The notes beneath the pieces are model-generated. The model worked only from the letters and a program-made list of their open reading frames with translations. It did not search any database and was not told the origin of the DNA. From contig JAUWMT010000004.1 of assembly GCA_030613025.1 (NCBI GenBank), positions 1-64,000 of the forward strand: a DNA stretch of 64,000 nt, written 5' to 3'. Both the position numbers and the translations under genes were made by a program. This DNA is from Candidatus Cloacimonadota bacterium. Lineage in GTDB: Bacteria; Cloacimonadota; Cloacimonadia; JGIOTU-2. Below, piece by piece: positions 39,579 through 50,393 of this stretch. The stretch's first letter is position 1, and each line of letters begins with the position of its first letter.

Positions 39579-40328
39579 ATGATAGAAGAAGCAGCTCAGG
39601 TCGAACAAAAAGATAAGTATAATATCAAACTGCCGAATTTTGAAGGTCCCCTCGACCTTCTTCTTTATCTAATACGTAAACATAAGATTGATATTTACGA
39701 TATACCGATCGCATTTATGCTTGAAGAATATCTAAAATACCTTTCCGTGATGGAAGATCTGGATATTTCTATTGAGGGCGAATTCATGGAGATGGCTGCA
39801 ACGCTTATTCAGATAAAATTGCGTTCACTTCTGCCAAAGTCTGTTGAGGAAGATTTGGAAGATCCACGTACTGAGCTTGTGAACAATCTTCTTGCATACC
39901 AGAAAGTGAAAGAAACGACAGAAATACTTTCTGAGCTCGCAGAAGAGAATAGGTATTATTTTTACAGATCAATGGATGATGATGCACGAAAAGAAATACA
40001 GCAGTCGGCAGTGAGCTATGTATTGGAACAGAAAGATGTTGACTTGTACGATCTCATAAAAGTGTTGCAAAAATTCATCATTCAAAAACCGCAAGAGATC
40101 TCTGAAAATATTTCTCTTGATGAATATAAAATAGAGGTAAAAATAAAAGAGCTAAGAAAGCTCCTTCGCAGTCATAAAAAAATTCTCTTTTCAGACCTCA
40201 TCAAGCATAGCAGCAGGGTCGAAGTTATAGCTTTTTTCCTAGCGATCCTCGAGCTGATGAAGCGGAAAAAGGTGAGCGTATTTCAAAGCAAACAGTTTTC
40301 AGAAATACATATAAATAAAAATTTCTAA
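39579..40328 (+). CDS. scpA: Segregation and condensation protein A
   Basis: IKLPNFEGPLDLLLYLIRKHKIDIYDIPIAFMLEEYL, FMEMAATLIQIKLRSLLP. Confidence 0.93.
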   Translation: MIEEAAQVEQKDKYNIKLPNFEGPLDLLLYLIRKHKIDIYDIPIAFMLEEYLKYLSVMEDLDISIEGEFMEMAATLIQIKLRSLLPKSVEEDLEDPRTELVNNLLAYQKVKETTEILSELAEENRYYFYRSMDDDARKEIQQSAVSYVLEQKDVDLYDLIKVLQKFIIQKPQEISENISLDEYKIEVKIKELRKLLRSHKKILFSDLIKHSSRVEVIAFFLAILELMKRKKVSVFQSKQFSEIHINKNF

Positions 40329-40709
40329 ATCCTAATTTCTAATTACAAATAAAATGTCAAAACTTAAATGTCAAAGTAATTTTTTTTGTTTTAATTATAA
40401 CTGATAAAAATTCAATTAAGTTAATATGCTTCTTTCCGATAAATTAATTTTTCATCTTTTAATTATGGAACTGGTTTTGAAATCATTCTCAACTAATGCC
40501 TTGAGTCTTCAGACTCTTTTCTGCAAATAATCATTTTATTTTCTCAATCTCTTTTTAATTGGAATCAGCCAGTGAACAGACAAGTAATGCCATTTGAAAT
40601 TTTATTAGAAATTAGATATTTGGTTTTAGTTATTCAAGTTTCTCAGGATGGGAATTACTTAAAAAATCATATTTAAACTTTTTAATATCTACTACGAAAC
40701 CCGAGTAAG

Positions 40710-41210
40710 CTATTTATTCTGAAAATTCTTGGGATGTCCCTGGAATTGTTTGATGTCTTTCATCATTTTTATCTTATCCTGCAACTCTCTTCCAAATCTT
40801 TGTATAAATATGAGATAACGAGCAAATTGATCTTCTGTTAGTTCATCCCGGAGCTTTTTGTATAGTACAGCTTTCTTTTTATTGAGCTCTACTTGCTGCA
40901 TAAGCAGCTTGTCGATATTCTTTGAAATTTCTTTCTTGTCATTATTATCGAGCGCAGTTTCAAGTTCTTTCATAATTTGATGATGAGTATCATAGAAGTT
41001 GCCCATAAGTTTATCAATATCTTTGATAATTGGAAGCACTCTCATGCTTTGCTCTTCATTAAGATCGAGGATTTTGAGGAGCTCTAGATTCCGAAGCTGT
41101 ATGATGATCTTCTTATGCTCACTCATGGGGCGAGACATCCACGGCTGAGCAAATACAACTGTGGAAAATATCAACATGCCCGCAACAAGTATTAAGATTT
41201 TTTTATTCAT
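40710..41210 (-). CDS. Spy/CpxP-like periplasmic protein
   Basis: Signal peptide; helical, LNEEQSMRVLPII..., LTEDQFARYLIF; downstream of sigma/anti-sigma pair. Confidence 0.65.
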   Translation of the reverse strand: MNKKILILVAGMLIFSTVVFAQPWMSRPMSEHKKIIIQLRNLELLKILDLNEEQSMRVLPIIKDIDKLMGNFYDTHHQIMKELETALDNNDKKEISKNIDKLLMQQVELNKKKAVLYKKLRDELTEDQFARYLIFIQRFGRELQDKIKMMKDIKQFQGHPKNFQNK

Positions 41211-41224
41211 TGTAACTCCTAAAA

Positions 41225-41806
41225 TTACGTCACACTATTATTATACATATTTTTTATTAATTCCTCTAATTCATCTTGATCGAGATTGTCCAGAACTTCT
41301 TCATAATACTGCCAATCACCGTATAAGATATCATCTGTTAATTCATCGTTTGCATATATTTCTTGAAGATAAATATTCTCAAGATCCTCGAGATATTCAT
41401 CGTTGAGATAGATTTCTTCTGTGTAGGCAATATTGTCGATCACGTAGTAGTTTCTATCAATTGATGGCACAGATTTAGGAGAAAGAAAAAATATTATAAG
41501 AGAAGCAAAGAGAACTGCAGCGGTTGCAAGCGCCGGCTTTGCCCAGTATCTTACCCAGAAATATCTCTCGGTTTTTTGTGGGATATTTTCAAATCTTTGT
41601 GTGATATGGGCGTGTGGAGGTGCAGGATGAATTTTAACATCCTGATCGATAAATTGTTGGGTAATATTCAAAACCTTTTCCCATTCTGCAAGCTGTTTTC
41701 TGCAATGCTCACACTCTAAAAGATGAGCGGCGATCTGCTTTTGCTTTCGTGCTGAAAGCTCATTGTTCAAATAATCGAATAATATTTTTTTATTTATACA
41801 TTTCAT
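41225..41806 (-). CDS. Anti-sigma factor (zf-HC2 domain)
   Basis: LFDYLNNELSARKQKQIAAHLLECEHCRKQL plus one TM helix. Confidence 0.85.
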   Translation of the reverse strand: MKCINKKILFDYLNNELSARKQKQIAAHLLECEHCRKQLAEWEKVLNITQQFIDQDVKIHPAPPHAHITQRFENIPQKTERYFWVRYWAKPALATAAVLFASLIIFFLSPKSVPSIDRNYYVIDNIAYTEEIYLNDEYLEDLENIYLQEIYANDELTDDILYGDWQYYEEVLDNLDQDELEELIKNMYNNSVT

Positions 41807-41808
41807 AG

Positions 41809-42333
41809 TTACTCCCGAAATTCAATCAGGTTTTGATCCTGTAAATTATTTTTTATCTTTTTCATTGCAAAGAAATAATTACTTTTCACGGTTCCAAGTT
41901 TTTTTTTCAGTATCTGTGCGATCTTTTTAAAGGGAAGCTGATTATAATACCGCATTACAAAGACTTCTTTCTGACGTGGAGAAAGAGAATCGATGACTTT
42001 TTCCAGGGATTCAAAAAGCTCCTTTTCCAGAAGTACAGATGATGGATTTTCATTCATTTCCGTGCGCACTTCGTGAGCTTCAGGAAGCTGATTAAATTCT
42101 CTGTTTTTCTTTGTGTTCATATAATAAATATGATTAAGTGCGATCCTGTATATCCAGGTCGTGAACTTTGCTTCTTGCCGAAATGAGTTAATATTTGCAT
42201 AGACTTTCAAAAAAATTTCCTGTGTAGCATCTTCTGCATCTTCATAATTTTTCAACATCTTTAATGCAAGCAAAAAGATCTTTTGATAATTTTCTTCAAT
42301 CAGTTGATTAAGCCGAATAGAATCCATTTTCAA
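41809..42333 (-). CDS. ECF-type RNA polymerase sigma factor
   Basis: DAEDATQEIFLKVYANINSFRQEAKFTTWIYRIALNH; LSPRQKEVFVMRYYNQLPFKKIAQIL. Confidence 0.94.
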   Translation of the reverse strand: MKMDSIRLNQLIEENYQKIFLLALKMLKNYEDAEDATQEIFLKVYANINSFRQEAKFTTWIYRIALNHIYYMNTKKNREFNQLPEAHEVRTEMNENPSSVLLEKELFESLEKVIDSLSPRQKEVFVMRYYNQLPFKKIAQILKKKLGTVKSNYFFAMKKIKNNLQDQNLIEFRE

Positions 42334-42563
42334 TTTTCGTTTATTTTCTTAGATGTGTTAGCCGGTAAAAAGTTTAAATTCATTTTTTTCATGATTTTTT
42401 TGATACTCAAATTTGCAAGAACCGCACTTTTACTGCAAGAAAAATATTAATTACTTTTACATTGACAGGAATATCATATTTTTTCGAGGATGATTTCAGT
42501 TCGCATGTGTTTGCAAATCTAATTGTAAAATTTATCATCGCATGACGACAAATAAGGATAAAT

Positions 42564-44258
42564 ATGAAAAAAAATGAACAAAAAACCTTCAAGAATGTAC
42601 TTCAAAACAGTGTCATACAATACGGAAGTAATATTGCGCTTTCAATGGTAAATGGTGAGCCAATTACCTATAGGCAATTCGGGAAAAAAGTGGATATTAT
42701 CTCAAAAATATTACAAAAAAGAGGAATCGTAAAAGGCGATAAAGTCGCTATATTATCTGAAAACAAGCCCCAATGGGGTATTGCGTATTTTGCGATCACG
42801 ACACTTGGGGCAGTAGCTGTTCCAATCCTTCCGGAATTCCATGCAAATGAAATTCGTCATATTCTCAGGCATTCCGAAGCAAAAGCAGTTTTCATCTCAC
42901 AGGAGCAGTATAATAAACTGGAAGATGTGGAGCTAGAGAGTTTGAGCACAATATTTCATATCGATGATTTCAGTATTATTCCCCCAAACACTACAACGGA
43001 TAAACTCAAAGAAATAATAAAGGAAGGAGAGGTTGAATTTGCCAAGCTAAGAGATTCCGCAATGAAACTTCTATATCCTACACAGAGTTATCTCAAAGAA
43101 GACGATATTGCGTCTATTATTTATACATCCGGTACAACCGGTCATTCAAAAGGCGTTGAGCTCACTCACAAGAATTTTATTTTTGATGCAGAAGCAACAC
43201 TGAAAATTCAGAACGTTACGGAAGATGACAGATTGCTCTCGATCCTTCCACTCTCCCATTCCTATGAATTCACGATCGGCTTTCTAATTCCCATTATACG
43301 CGGCGCTTCAATATATTATCTTGATAAACCACCGGTTGCACGTGTGTTACTTCCGGTATTACAAAAAATAAGACCCACAATGATGCTTACAGTCCCTCTG
43401 GTCATAGAGAAAATATATAAAGTCAGGATTGCTCCTCAATTATCCAAAAGTGGACTGATCAGGCAATTAATGAAAGTGCCTGTAGTGCGAAAAAAACTTC
43501 ATAGGGTCGCAGCGAAGAAAGTGATGAAGTTCTTCGGAGGAGAGATGAAATTCTTCGGCATAGGTGGCGCCGGGTTAATCGGTGATGTTGAGAAGTTTTT
43601 AAGGGAAGGCAAATTTCCCTATGCGATAGGATACGGCCTGACAGAAACCTCGCCGCTGATTGCAGGTAGTGGAGCACACAATACCAGATTCCGCTCTACA
43701 GGCATAGTTATTCCCGACGTAGATGTAATAATAAATAATCCTGATGAAAAAACAGGCGAAGGTGAAATCTGGGTAAAAGGCGATAATGTGATGAAAGGGT
43801 ATTATAAAGACCCGGAAAGAACCAAAGAGGTGTTTTCCGAGGACGGATGGCTGAAAACAGGCGATCTTGGCTATATGGACAAAGATGGCTACCTATATAT
43901 AATTGGAAGATTAAAGAATGTGATAGTCGGACCGAGTGGTGAGAATATCTATCCAGAGGAAATAGAATCACAATTGAATCAATATGACAATGTGCTCGAA
44001 TCTCTGGTTTTTCAAGAAAACAGACAGATTGTTGCGCGTGTTCATCTCAATTATGAAGAATTGGATAAAGAATTTAAACATAAAAAAATGACAGAAACGC
44101 AGATCGCAAAACGAATCGAAGAAATGCTTGAAGAATTAAGAAATAAAGTGAACAGTAAAATGTCATCATTCTCCAGAATTTCCAGAATGATCGAGCAAAC
44201 CGAAGCATTTGAAAAGACGCCAACTAAGAAAATCAAGAGATATTTATATACGAATTAG
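42564..44258 (+). CDS. Long-chain fatty acid-CoA ligase (AMP-binding)
   Basis: IIYTSGTTGHSKGVELTHKNF, YGLTETSPLIAG, GWLKTGDLGYMDKDGYLYIIGRLKN. Confidence 0.94.
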   Translation: MKKNEQKTFKNVLQNSVIQYGSNIALSMVNGEPITYRQFGKKVDIISKILQKRGIVKGDKVAILSENKPQWGIAYFAITTLGAVAVPILPEFHANEIRHILRHSEAKAVFISQEQYNKLEDVELESLSTIFHIDDFSIIPPNTTTDKLKEIIKEGEVEFAKLRDSAMKLLYPTQSYLKEDDIASIIYTSGTTGHSKGVELTHKNFIFDAEATLKIQNVTEDDRLLSILPLSHSYEFTIGFLIPIIRGASIYYLDKPPVARVLLPVLQKIRPTMMLTVPLVIEKIYKVRIAPQLSKSGLIRQLMKVPVVRKKLHRVAAKKVMKFFGGEMKFFGIGGAGLIGDVEKFLREGKFPYAIGYGLTETSPLIAGSGAHNTRFRSTGIVIPDVDVIINNPDEKTGEGEIWVKGDNVMKGYYKDPERTKEVFSEDGWLKTGDLGYMDKDGYLYIIGRLKNVIVGPSGENIYPEEIESQLNQYDNVLESLVFQENRQIVARVHLNYEELDKEFKHKKMTETQIAKRIEEMLEELRNKVNSKMSSFSRISRMIEQTEAFEKTPTKKIKRYLYTN

Positions 44259-44476
44259 TTGATGTAATTAGTTTTCATCTTTGTGATAATGGTAAATTAA
44301 GAGATTTATCTTGAAAATCCTACTCATCAGGAAAATCTTATGAAACATTTTAATAAAATCACTGCACTGTTTTGTGCATGTATTGACAGAGAATCAGGGC
44401 GCCCGATTTTACATGAAATAATTTATATTGGTTTTTAAAATTAATAAATTAAACTAAGAAATGATAATCCATAAAA

Positions 44477-46333
44477 ATGAACAAAATTAAAACAAACAAG
44501 TTTGAATTGTTATTTTTAACAATTTCCGTAATTATTATTTTGCCGTTATTGTACTTAACCAAAACGATCGATCCGGTGATGACCATAAGAATTTTATTTC
44601 TAGCATTTATTTTGTTTTTTGTGAATATGATATTACTTATCAGGTCGAATATTTACAAAGAAAAATCTTGTATTTTAAGGCAAATTATCTTTATTGCTTT
44701 TTTAGGATACACAATTTTTTCGGCTCTTTCGCTAATAAACGCGATAAATATTACAGAGGGAATTTTTGATTTATCAAAAGTTGTTTTATTTTTAATTCTG
44801 TTTATTTCTACTGTTTTAATTTTAAATTATAATGAGAATAACATTAAAATCGTATGTAAAACAATAATTATCAGTTCCATAATTCTTGCAAGCATTGGAT
44901 TAATACAATACTTTTTCAATTGTTTGTACTTCATTCCTGGTGTTGATGTAGTTTATTCAACTTTTACCAATAGAAATCTTTTTTCATCCATCCTTTTCCT
45001 GACATTACCTTTTGTGTTTTATGGATTTTCAACATTTTCAAAAAAATGGATAATCCTAAGTTTTTTCTCGATTTGTTTTTCAATTTTTATAATAATAATT
45101 ATAAAAGCAAGATCAGTATGGCTGGCTATTATTATTTCGTTTTTCTCATTATTGTGTATCACCTTTTTTTCTAAAAACAAATTATTCTATAGAAAAATTT
45201 TATTTTCAAAAAAGTTTATACTGTTGAGCTTATTCATTATTATAGTGATAATTAGCGCATTCGTATTACCCAAGCCAATGATAAGTTCTTATATGAGCAG
45301 AAAGAAAATAACCGCTACTGGAACCTTAATTGAGGTCCGCCTGAAAGCATGGGAGAAAACAATCCCAATGATAAAAGAATATCCCCTTTTGGGGGTTGGG
45401 ATAGGAAATTGGAAAATAATGCTCCCCAAATATGGTGTAACAGGAATGAAAACAGAGCATGGTGCTTACCAGTATATCAGGCCCCATAATGATTTTTTCT
45501 GGGTTTTAGCCGAAATAGGTATATTCGGATTTATATTCTATTTATCAATCTTTATTATAATATTTTACTATATTTTGAAAATCCTGTCAAAAAACACAAA
45601 AAGAGACGATAAATTACTTTTGTTTTTTTTACTTTTTGGATTAATTGGTTATATAATTATTTCATCATTCAGTTTTCCCAAAGAAAGAATTTTTCATTCG
45701 ATTATATTTATTTTTATAATTTCAATAGTTACTGTTATTTATCACAAATATTTTCCTGCCAAAAATCCGGTTAAACATTTTTATTCAATTGGTATCATAA
45801 TATTAAACTTAGTTGTTTTATCAACCATACTATGGTTTGGATATCATCGCCTGAAATCAGAAGCCCATCTCTTTTTTGCCTTACAAGCAAGACGGGTAAT
45901 GGATCTGAAAACACAAATTATAGCAATTTCGGAAATAGATCCAAGATTTTACAATATGTCTCCAACTGGTATTCCGGTTCTTTGGCATAGGGGAATTGCC
46001 TATTATGAGCTTAATCAAATTGAACTGGCTTTTAAAGATTTTAATGAAGCTTATTCAAAACATCCTCATCATATTTACATAATAAATAATCTTGCATCCT
46101 GTTATGAAATATTGGATAATCATCAAAAAGCAATTGATTATTATAATGAAGTTCTACAAATTTCACCAAAATTCGAAGAAGCACTTATCAATCTTAGTGC
46201 TGTATATTATAATATAAAAGATTACAAAAAGGCATACGAAGTTATTCGGCGTTGCAGTTCAGAAACTAATAATCCCAAATACTTCATATATAAGAAAAAA
46301 ATTGAGGAAAAGTTAAGAGTGATGACAGAATAA
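44477..46333 (+). CDS. O-antigen ligase family membrane protein with C-terminal TPR
   Basis: Polytopic; PLLGVGIGNWK, YIRPHNDFFWVLAEIGIFG; TPR-like AIDYYNEVLQISPKFEEALINLSAVYYNIKDY. Confidence 0.87.
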   Translation: MNKIKTNKFELLFLTISVIIILPLLYLTKTIDPVMTIRILFLAFILFFVNMILLIRSNIYKEKSCILRQIIFIAFLGYTIFSALSLINAINITEGIFDLSKVVLFLILFISTVLILNYNENNIKIVCKTIIISSIILASIGLIQYFFNCLYFIPGVDVVYSTFTNRNLFSSILFLTLPFVFYGFSTFSKKWIILSFFSICFSIFIIIIIKARSVWLAIIISFFSLLCITFFSKNKLFYRKILFSKKFILLSLFIIIVIISAFVLPKPMISSYMSRKKITATGTLIEVRLKAWEKTIPMIKEYPLLGVGIGNWKIMLPKYGVTGMKTEHGAYQYIRPHNDFFWVLAEIGIFGFIFYLSIFIIIFYYILKILSKNTKRDDKLLLFFLLFGLIGYIIISSFSFPKERIFHSIIFIFIISIVTVIYHKYFPAKNPVKHFYSIGIIILNLVVLSTILWFGYHRLKSEAHLFFALQARRVMDLKTQIIAISEIDPRFYNMSPTGIPVLWHRGIAYYELNQIELAFKDFNEAYSKHPHHIYIINNLASCYEILDNHQKAIDYYNEVLQISPKFEEALINLSAVYYNIKDYKKAYEVIRRCSSETNNPKYFIYKKKIEEKLRVMTE

Positions 46334-46504
46334 AAAAAATTCTTGACAATGTTATGAAAAAAAAGCGAAAAATGATTTTGGTAATCTTATACATTATAAG
46401 TCTGTATTATGCAGTTTTTATTAGTAAGATATCGAAAGTAAATATCTATGAAAATTAGTGAAGTTAAAAACAAATTAAATAACTAAAAAAAAGGAGAAAT
46501 TCTT

Positions 46505-48844
46505 ATGAAAAAAACGTTATTTGTTTTATTAATCCTACTACTTATTTCTCAAATTTGTTTGGGAAATCCCAATGTCGGAGAACAGCAAGATAGACTTGGT
46601 GTTAGTATTATTGGCTCTTACCTTCAAAGAGACAAATATGATGTTTATTCTGCTACTTTTGTTACACCAAACAATCTTCCCTTAGTTTGCACGGATACCT
46701 ATGTTTATGGCACTGTTCCTGTTACACATACTCTTACTACATTAGAGGAGGTTTATTTATGGAGTCTTGGTTCGAATAGTTGGATTGCTGATAGCTGGGG
46801 TGTAACTACACCACATAGTTTTACTGCTACTTTTAGTACTTCGTCATACACTATTCCCACAGGTCCAACTACATTATATGCAGCAGGTCCAGGTTACGCT
46901 TATGAATTTGTAGCAGATTTTATGGTTACTAACAGTGTTCCTACTATTTGCTCATTATGGCCCGCAAGTGCTGATAGAGGTACTACAGCAAATACATGGG
47001 TTTATACTATGGGAGTTAACCCTACCAGTACTCTTGTTACAGACGAAACTCCATTTGGGCTTACGAAAGATGGTGATTTTGTCACAGCAACAGGTTGGAG
47101 CACTGAGGATCCTGGATATTGTTATCAGGTCACAACTACTCTTCCGGAAACAATGGCAACAGGTGATTGGCTTTTTTATATGATATTCAATCAGGATAAT
47201 TTCAGATATAATATCAATAAACCTTTTGCAGTGACTGATCCTACCGTTACATGGGTCGGAACTTATAGTTCATGCTGGAACTATCCAAATAATTGGAATC
47301 CGGCAGGTGTCCCTAATTCCAGTTCTAATATTATTGTGCCTTCCGGGGTTCCCAATAATCCTGGACTAAATGAAAATGGTTTTTGTAACAATCTGGAAGT
47401 TAACAGCGGTGGATATTTAAGTATCCCCGACTATACACTTTATGTTTACAATGATCTTATCAATAATGGATATGTTTATCAGACTGGTGGTACTTTAGGG
47501 TTATATGGAACTATTACAAATACAGGAACATATGATGCAGATGATGGTACGTTTTTATATGGAGGTACTGCTATTAGCCAAACGATTGCCCCATCAATTG
47601 ATTATAATAATTTAAAGGCAACTGGTGAAAATAAAGTTCTATCCGGTAATACCTCTGTGTATGGAAGCACCTATTTAGATGGTGCCAGTATTGACATTGG
47701 TGATTATGATTATACTAGTTATAGTCATCAATTCACACAAACTATTCCTACTCAAGATTATATTATAACAAGCGGAACGGGTGCTTTAAGGTATAGCTCA
47801 GTCAGCACACCCACTGTTGTAAGTGGAACCTTCCCCGTAGGTCCTGATGCAAATAATTACAATCCTGTAAGCATTAACAACAATGGCGTTGCCCTCAACT
47901 GGTTCGAAACCTATGTTCAACCAGGGATCGTTCCGAGTCATCCTAATGCTCCTTGGTGCTTGCCACTTACGTGGGATATAAAATGCGATCCGCTTAGTTT
48001 ATGGAATGCAACTATAGGATTTGAATGGAGTCTTTCTCAAGAGAATGCTCTGTTTACTGCGGCAAGGCAAAGCAATAATGGTGTATTAAATATTTGTGAA
48101 GAGAATGCCTGGCAATCTCTTGGGCCTGTTTCTTTTACATCATTAGGTGATGCTCGTTATTCTGCAGGATTTAATAATTTAATGCTTGTCTCGGGTTGCG
48201 CTATAGGTGATGGTGATCATACTCTTCCTGTTGAACTTTCCTCTTTCACCGCAGTCTATTCAAACGATTTCGTAACCATTCAGTGGGCAACTGCATCAGA
48301 AACTGATGTCATTGGTTTCAATCTATATCGTTCTTGTGAAGATAACTTCGCAGATGTGGAACAAGTGAATATGTCACTGATTCCCGGGCACGGAACCACA
48401 AACCAACCCAATGAATACTCTTTTATTGACGAAACCGCCGATGCTTATTTCACAACTTATTATTACTGGCTTGAAACCGTAAACTATGGTGGAACTTCAA
48501 ATATTTATGGTTCCATTCAATATGATCCTGTTGATGTGGATGGCGACGGACAGCTCAATACAGTTGTGCACTCCATTCTTAATAAATCTTTTCCGAATCC
48601 TGTTAAGGTTGGCGAGAACATTACTTTCAACTTCATGATCGGTGGACTTGAAGGAACGATGCATGCAGTTTCTCTTAATATCTATAACATTAAAGGTGAA
48701 CTGGTAAAAGAAATCATTAATGAAGACATGATGGTGAATGACTATACGGAAACCTGGCTCGTAGATGATATCGCAAACGGTGTATATTTCTATCAGCTCA
48801 AAACTGAAAATTATCAGGAAACAAAGAAACTGCTTATTCAATAA
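46505..48844 (+). CDS. Secreted protein with C-terminal (T9SS type A-like) sorting domain
   Basis: Signal peptide; LPVELSSFTAVYSNDFVTIQWATASETDVIGFNLYRS; C-terminus SFPNPVKVGENITFNF...YNIKGELVKEI...NGVYFYQLKT. Confidence 0.88.
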   Translation: MKKTLFVLLILLLISQICLGNPNVGEQQDRLGVSIIGSYLQRDKYDVYSATFVTPNNLPLVCTDTYVYGTVPVTHTLTTLEEVYLWSLGSNSWIADSWGVTTPHSFTATFSTSSYTIPTGPTTLYAAGPGYAYEFVADFMVTNSVPTICSLWPASADRGTTANTWVYTMGVNPTSTLVTDETPFGLTKDGDFVTATGWSTEDPGYCYQVTTTLPETMATGDWLFYMIFNQDNFRYNINKPFAVTDPTVTWVGTYSSCWNYPNNWNPAGVPNSSSNIIVPSGVPNNPGLNENGFCNNLEVNSGGYLSIPDYTLYVYNDLINNGYVYQTGGTLGLYGTITNTGTYDADDGTFLYGGTAISQTIAPSIDYNNLKATGENKVLSGNTSVYGSTYLDGASIDIGDYDYTSYSHQFTQTIPTQDYIITSGTGALRYSSVSTPTVVSGTFPVGPDANNYNPVSINNNGVALNWFETYVQPGIVPSHPNAPWCLPLTWDIKCDPLSLWNATIGFEWSLSQENALFTAARQSNNGVLNICEENAWQSLGPVSFTSLGDARYSAGFNNLMLVSGCAIGDGDHTLPVELSSFTAVYSNDFVTIQWATASETDVIGFNLYRSCEDNFADVEQVNMSLIPGHGTTNQPNEYSFIDETADAYFTTYYYWLETVNYGGTSNIYGSIQYDPVDVDGDGQLNTVVHSILNKSFPNPVKVGENITFNFMIGGLEGTMHAVSLNIYNIKGELVKEIINEDMMVNDYTETWLVDDIANGVYFYQLKTENYQETKKLLIQ

Positions 48845-48870
48845 AAAAAAATAATAAAGCTTTAACTCAT

Positions 48871-48902
48871 AGCCCTTCTGACCATTTCGGGAGGGCTTTT
48901 TA
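48871..48902 (+). terminator. Rho-independent terminator
   Basis: AGCCCTTCTGACCATTTCGGGAGGGCT followed by TTTT. Confidence 0.75.
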
Positions 48903-49072
48903 TAATCGAATTCTACTGAATTCCGTTTCCAATCAATCTAAACGAATATAATATTTTCATACAAAAATTGACCAATCTTAAGAGAAACAAATAATGCTCA
49001 AAAAAGAAATTCCGATTTAGGTTTCAGCATAAAATATTTGTTTAAATCACGAACTCGGCTATTTTTTAAATA

Positions 49073-49870
49073 ATGAAAAAGCATTTTAATAAATTCAAAA
49101 TCCGAAAGATAATCCAGCTTGTTTCGCTGGGCATATCTGTATCTCTATTTGTTCTGCTGATACAGGGAACCCTGCCTATCGCGCACGAGTACTGTCCTTA
49201 TGCTTCAGTATGTTTCGGTGTGTGGAAGATCGGGGCAAGATTTGCGCCTTTCCTTTTTCCGGTTGCTGTTATTGTTGGCGCTGTAATTGCATTCTGTTCG
49301 TTATTTTTCGGAAGAGGGTTTTGTGGGTATATATGCCCTATCGGAACCATTCAGGAACTTATCTACTCTGCGAAAAAGTCAAAGAAAAAGTTTGATCAAT
49401 TAATTCCCTACAAAATTCATAAATTCATGAATTTTCTTAAATATATAATATTCCTATTTACTGCAATTACAGCTTTTCTTGGAGCCCAGTATCTTTATAT
49501 GAAATTTTGTCCCGTTTTTGCGATAGCACATATTCAAAATGTTACTATTGCCGGAATTGTAGTGCTTTCGATAATAATATTTTTAGGATATTTTGTTGAG
49601 CGATTCTGGTGCAGATACCTTTGTCCTTATGCAGCACTGATGAATATTTTTCAGAAGATCGCAGACCTTATCAGAATAAAAAGATATAAGATATTCAGAA
49701 ATATTCACACCAGCATAAATTGTTTTAATTGCCTGAATTACTGCCCTATGAACATTGACATAGGATATAACAAAAAAATTTCTGACATTAATTGTATCAA
49801 GTGTATGAGCTGTGTGCGCCAGTGCTCAAAAACTGATAAAGAGAAAAGTAAATGTATTTATCGAGATTGA
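49073..49870 (+). CDS. Polytopic membrane 4Fe-4S protein (NapH/CcoG-like)
   Basis: GRGFCGYICPIGTIQELIY, FWCRYLCPYAALMNIF, C-terminal CFNCLNYCP and CIKCMSCVRQC. Confidence 0.88.
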   Translation: MKKHFNKFKIRKIIQLVSLGISVSLFVLLIQGTLPIAHEYCPYASVCFGVWKIGARFAPFLFPVAVIVGAVIAFCSLFFGRGFCGYICPIGTIQELIYSAKKSKKKFDQLIPYKIHKFMNFLKYIIFLFTAITAFLGAQYLYMKFCPVFAIAHIQNVTIAGIVVLSIIIFLGYFVERFWCRYLCPYAALMNIFQKIADLIRIKRYKIFRNIHTSINCFNCLNYCPMNIDIGYNKKISDINCIKCMSCVRQCSKTDKEKSKCIYRD

Positions 49871-49880
49871 GGTTTATAAG

Positions 49881-50393
49881 ATGAAAAAAAAATATTCAAT
49901 AGTAATATTCATTGTAATGATTGCACTTCCACTTATAATATTTGCTCAGGATACAACGAAGGTGTATGAAGTAGATGCATCAAAATGTGTCGGCTGCACG
50001 ATCTGTGTGCGAAGTGGTGAGTGTCCGACCAATGCGATAGAGATGAAGAATGGAAAAGCGGTCATTGATCCAAGCAAGTGCATTGGCTGCGGAATTTGTG
50101 CAAAAAAATGTCCTTTTGCAGCTATTCATGAAGTAGAGTTTGTTGATAGTACCACAACGATAGATGAGGAGATCATTCCCGAACAAGCAGATTCGAGTGA
50201 GGTTCAACAATCAGTTTATGTAGTTGATGAAGGATGTATCGGGTGTAAGATATGTGTTCGTAAATGTCCTGTTGGTGCGATTACAATGAAAGATGGGAAA
50301 GCAGTTATAGACTCGACAAAATGTATATCCTGTGGGATATGTGCCAAAAAATGCCCGGTCAAAGCAATACACAAGACTGATGAAAAAAAGTAA
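49881..50393 (+). CDS. Exported 4x[4Fe-4S] ferredoxin
   Basis: Signal peptide MKKKYSIVIFIVMIALPLIIFAQ (start 49881, not 49812); CVGCTICVRSGECP, CIGCGICAKKCP, CIGCKICVRKCP, CISCGICAKKCP. Confidence 0.9.
   Translation: MKKKYSIVIFIVMIALPLIIFAQDTTKVYEVDASKCVGCTICVRSGECPTNAIEMKNGKAVIDPSKCIGCGICAKKCPFAAIHEVEFVDSTTTIDEEIIPEQADSSEVQQSVYVVDEGCIGCKICVRKCPVGAITMKDGKAVIDSTKCISCGICAKKCPVKAIHKTDEKK

Noticed and set aside
46352-46458. 34-aa ORF MKKKRKMILVILYIISLYYAVFISKISKVNIYEN between the O-antigen ligase and the sorting-domain protein
   Set aside because: Single hydrophobic segment in AT-rich sequence; no support beyond an open frame
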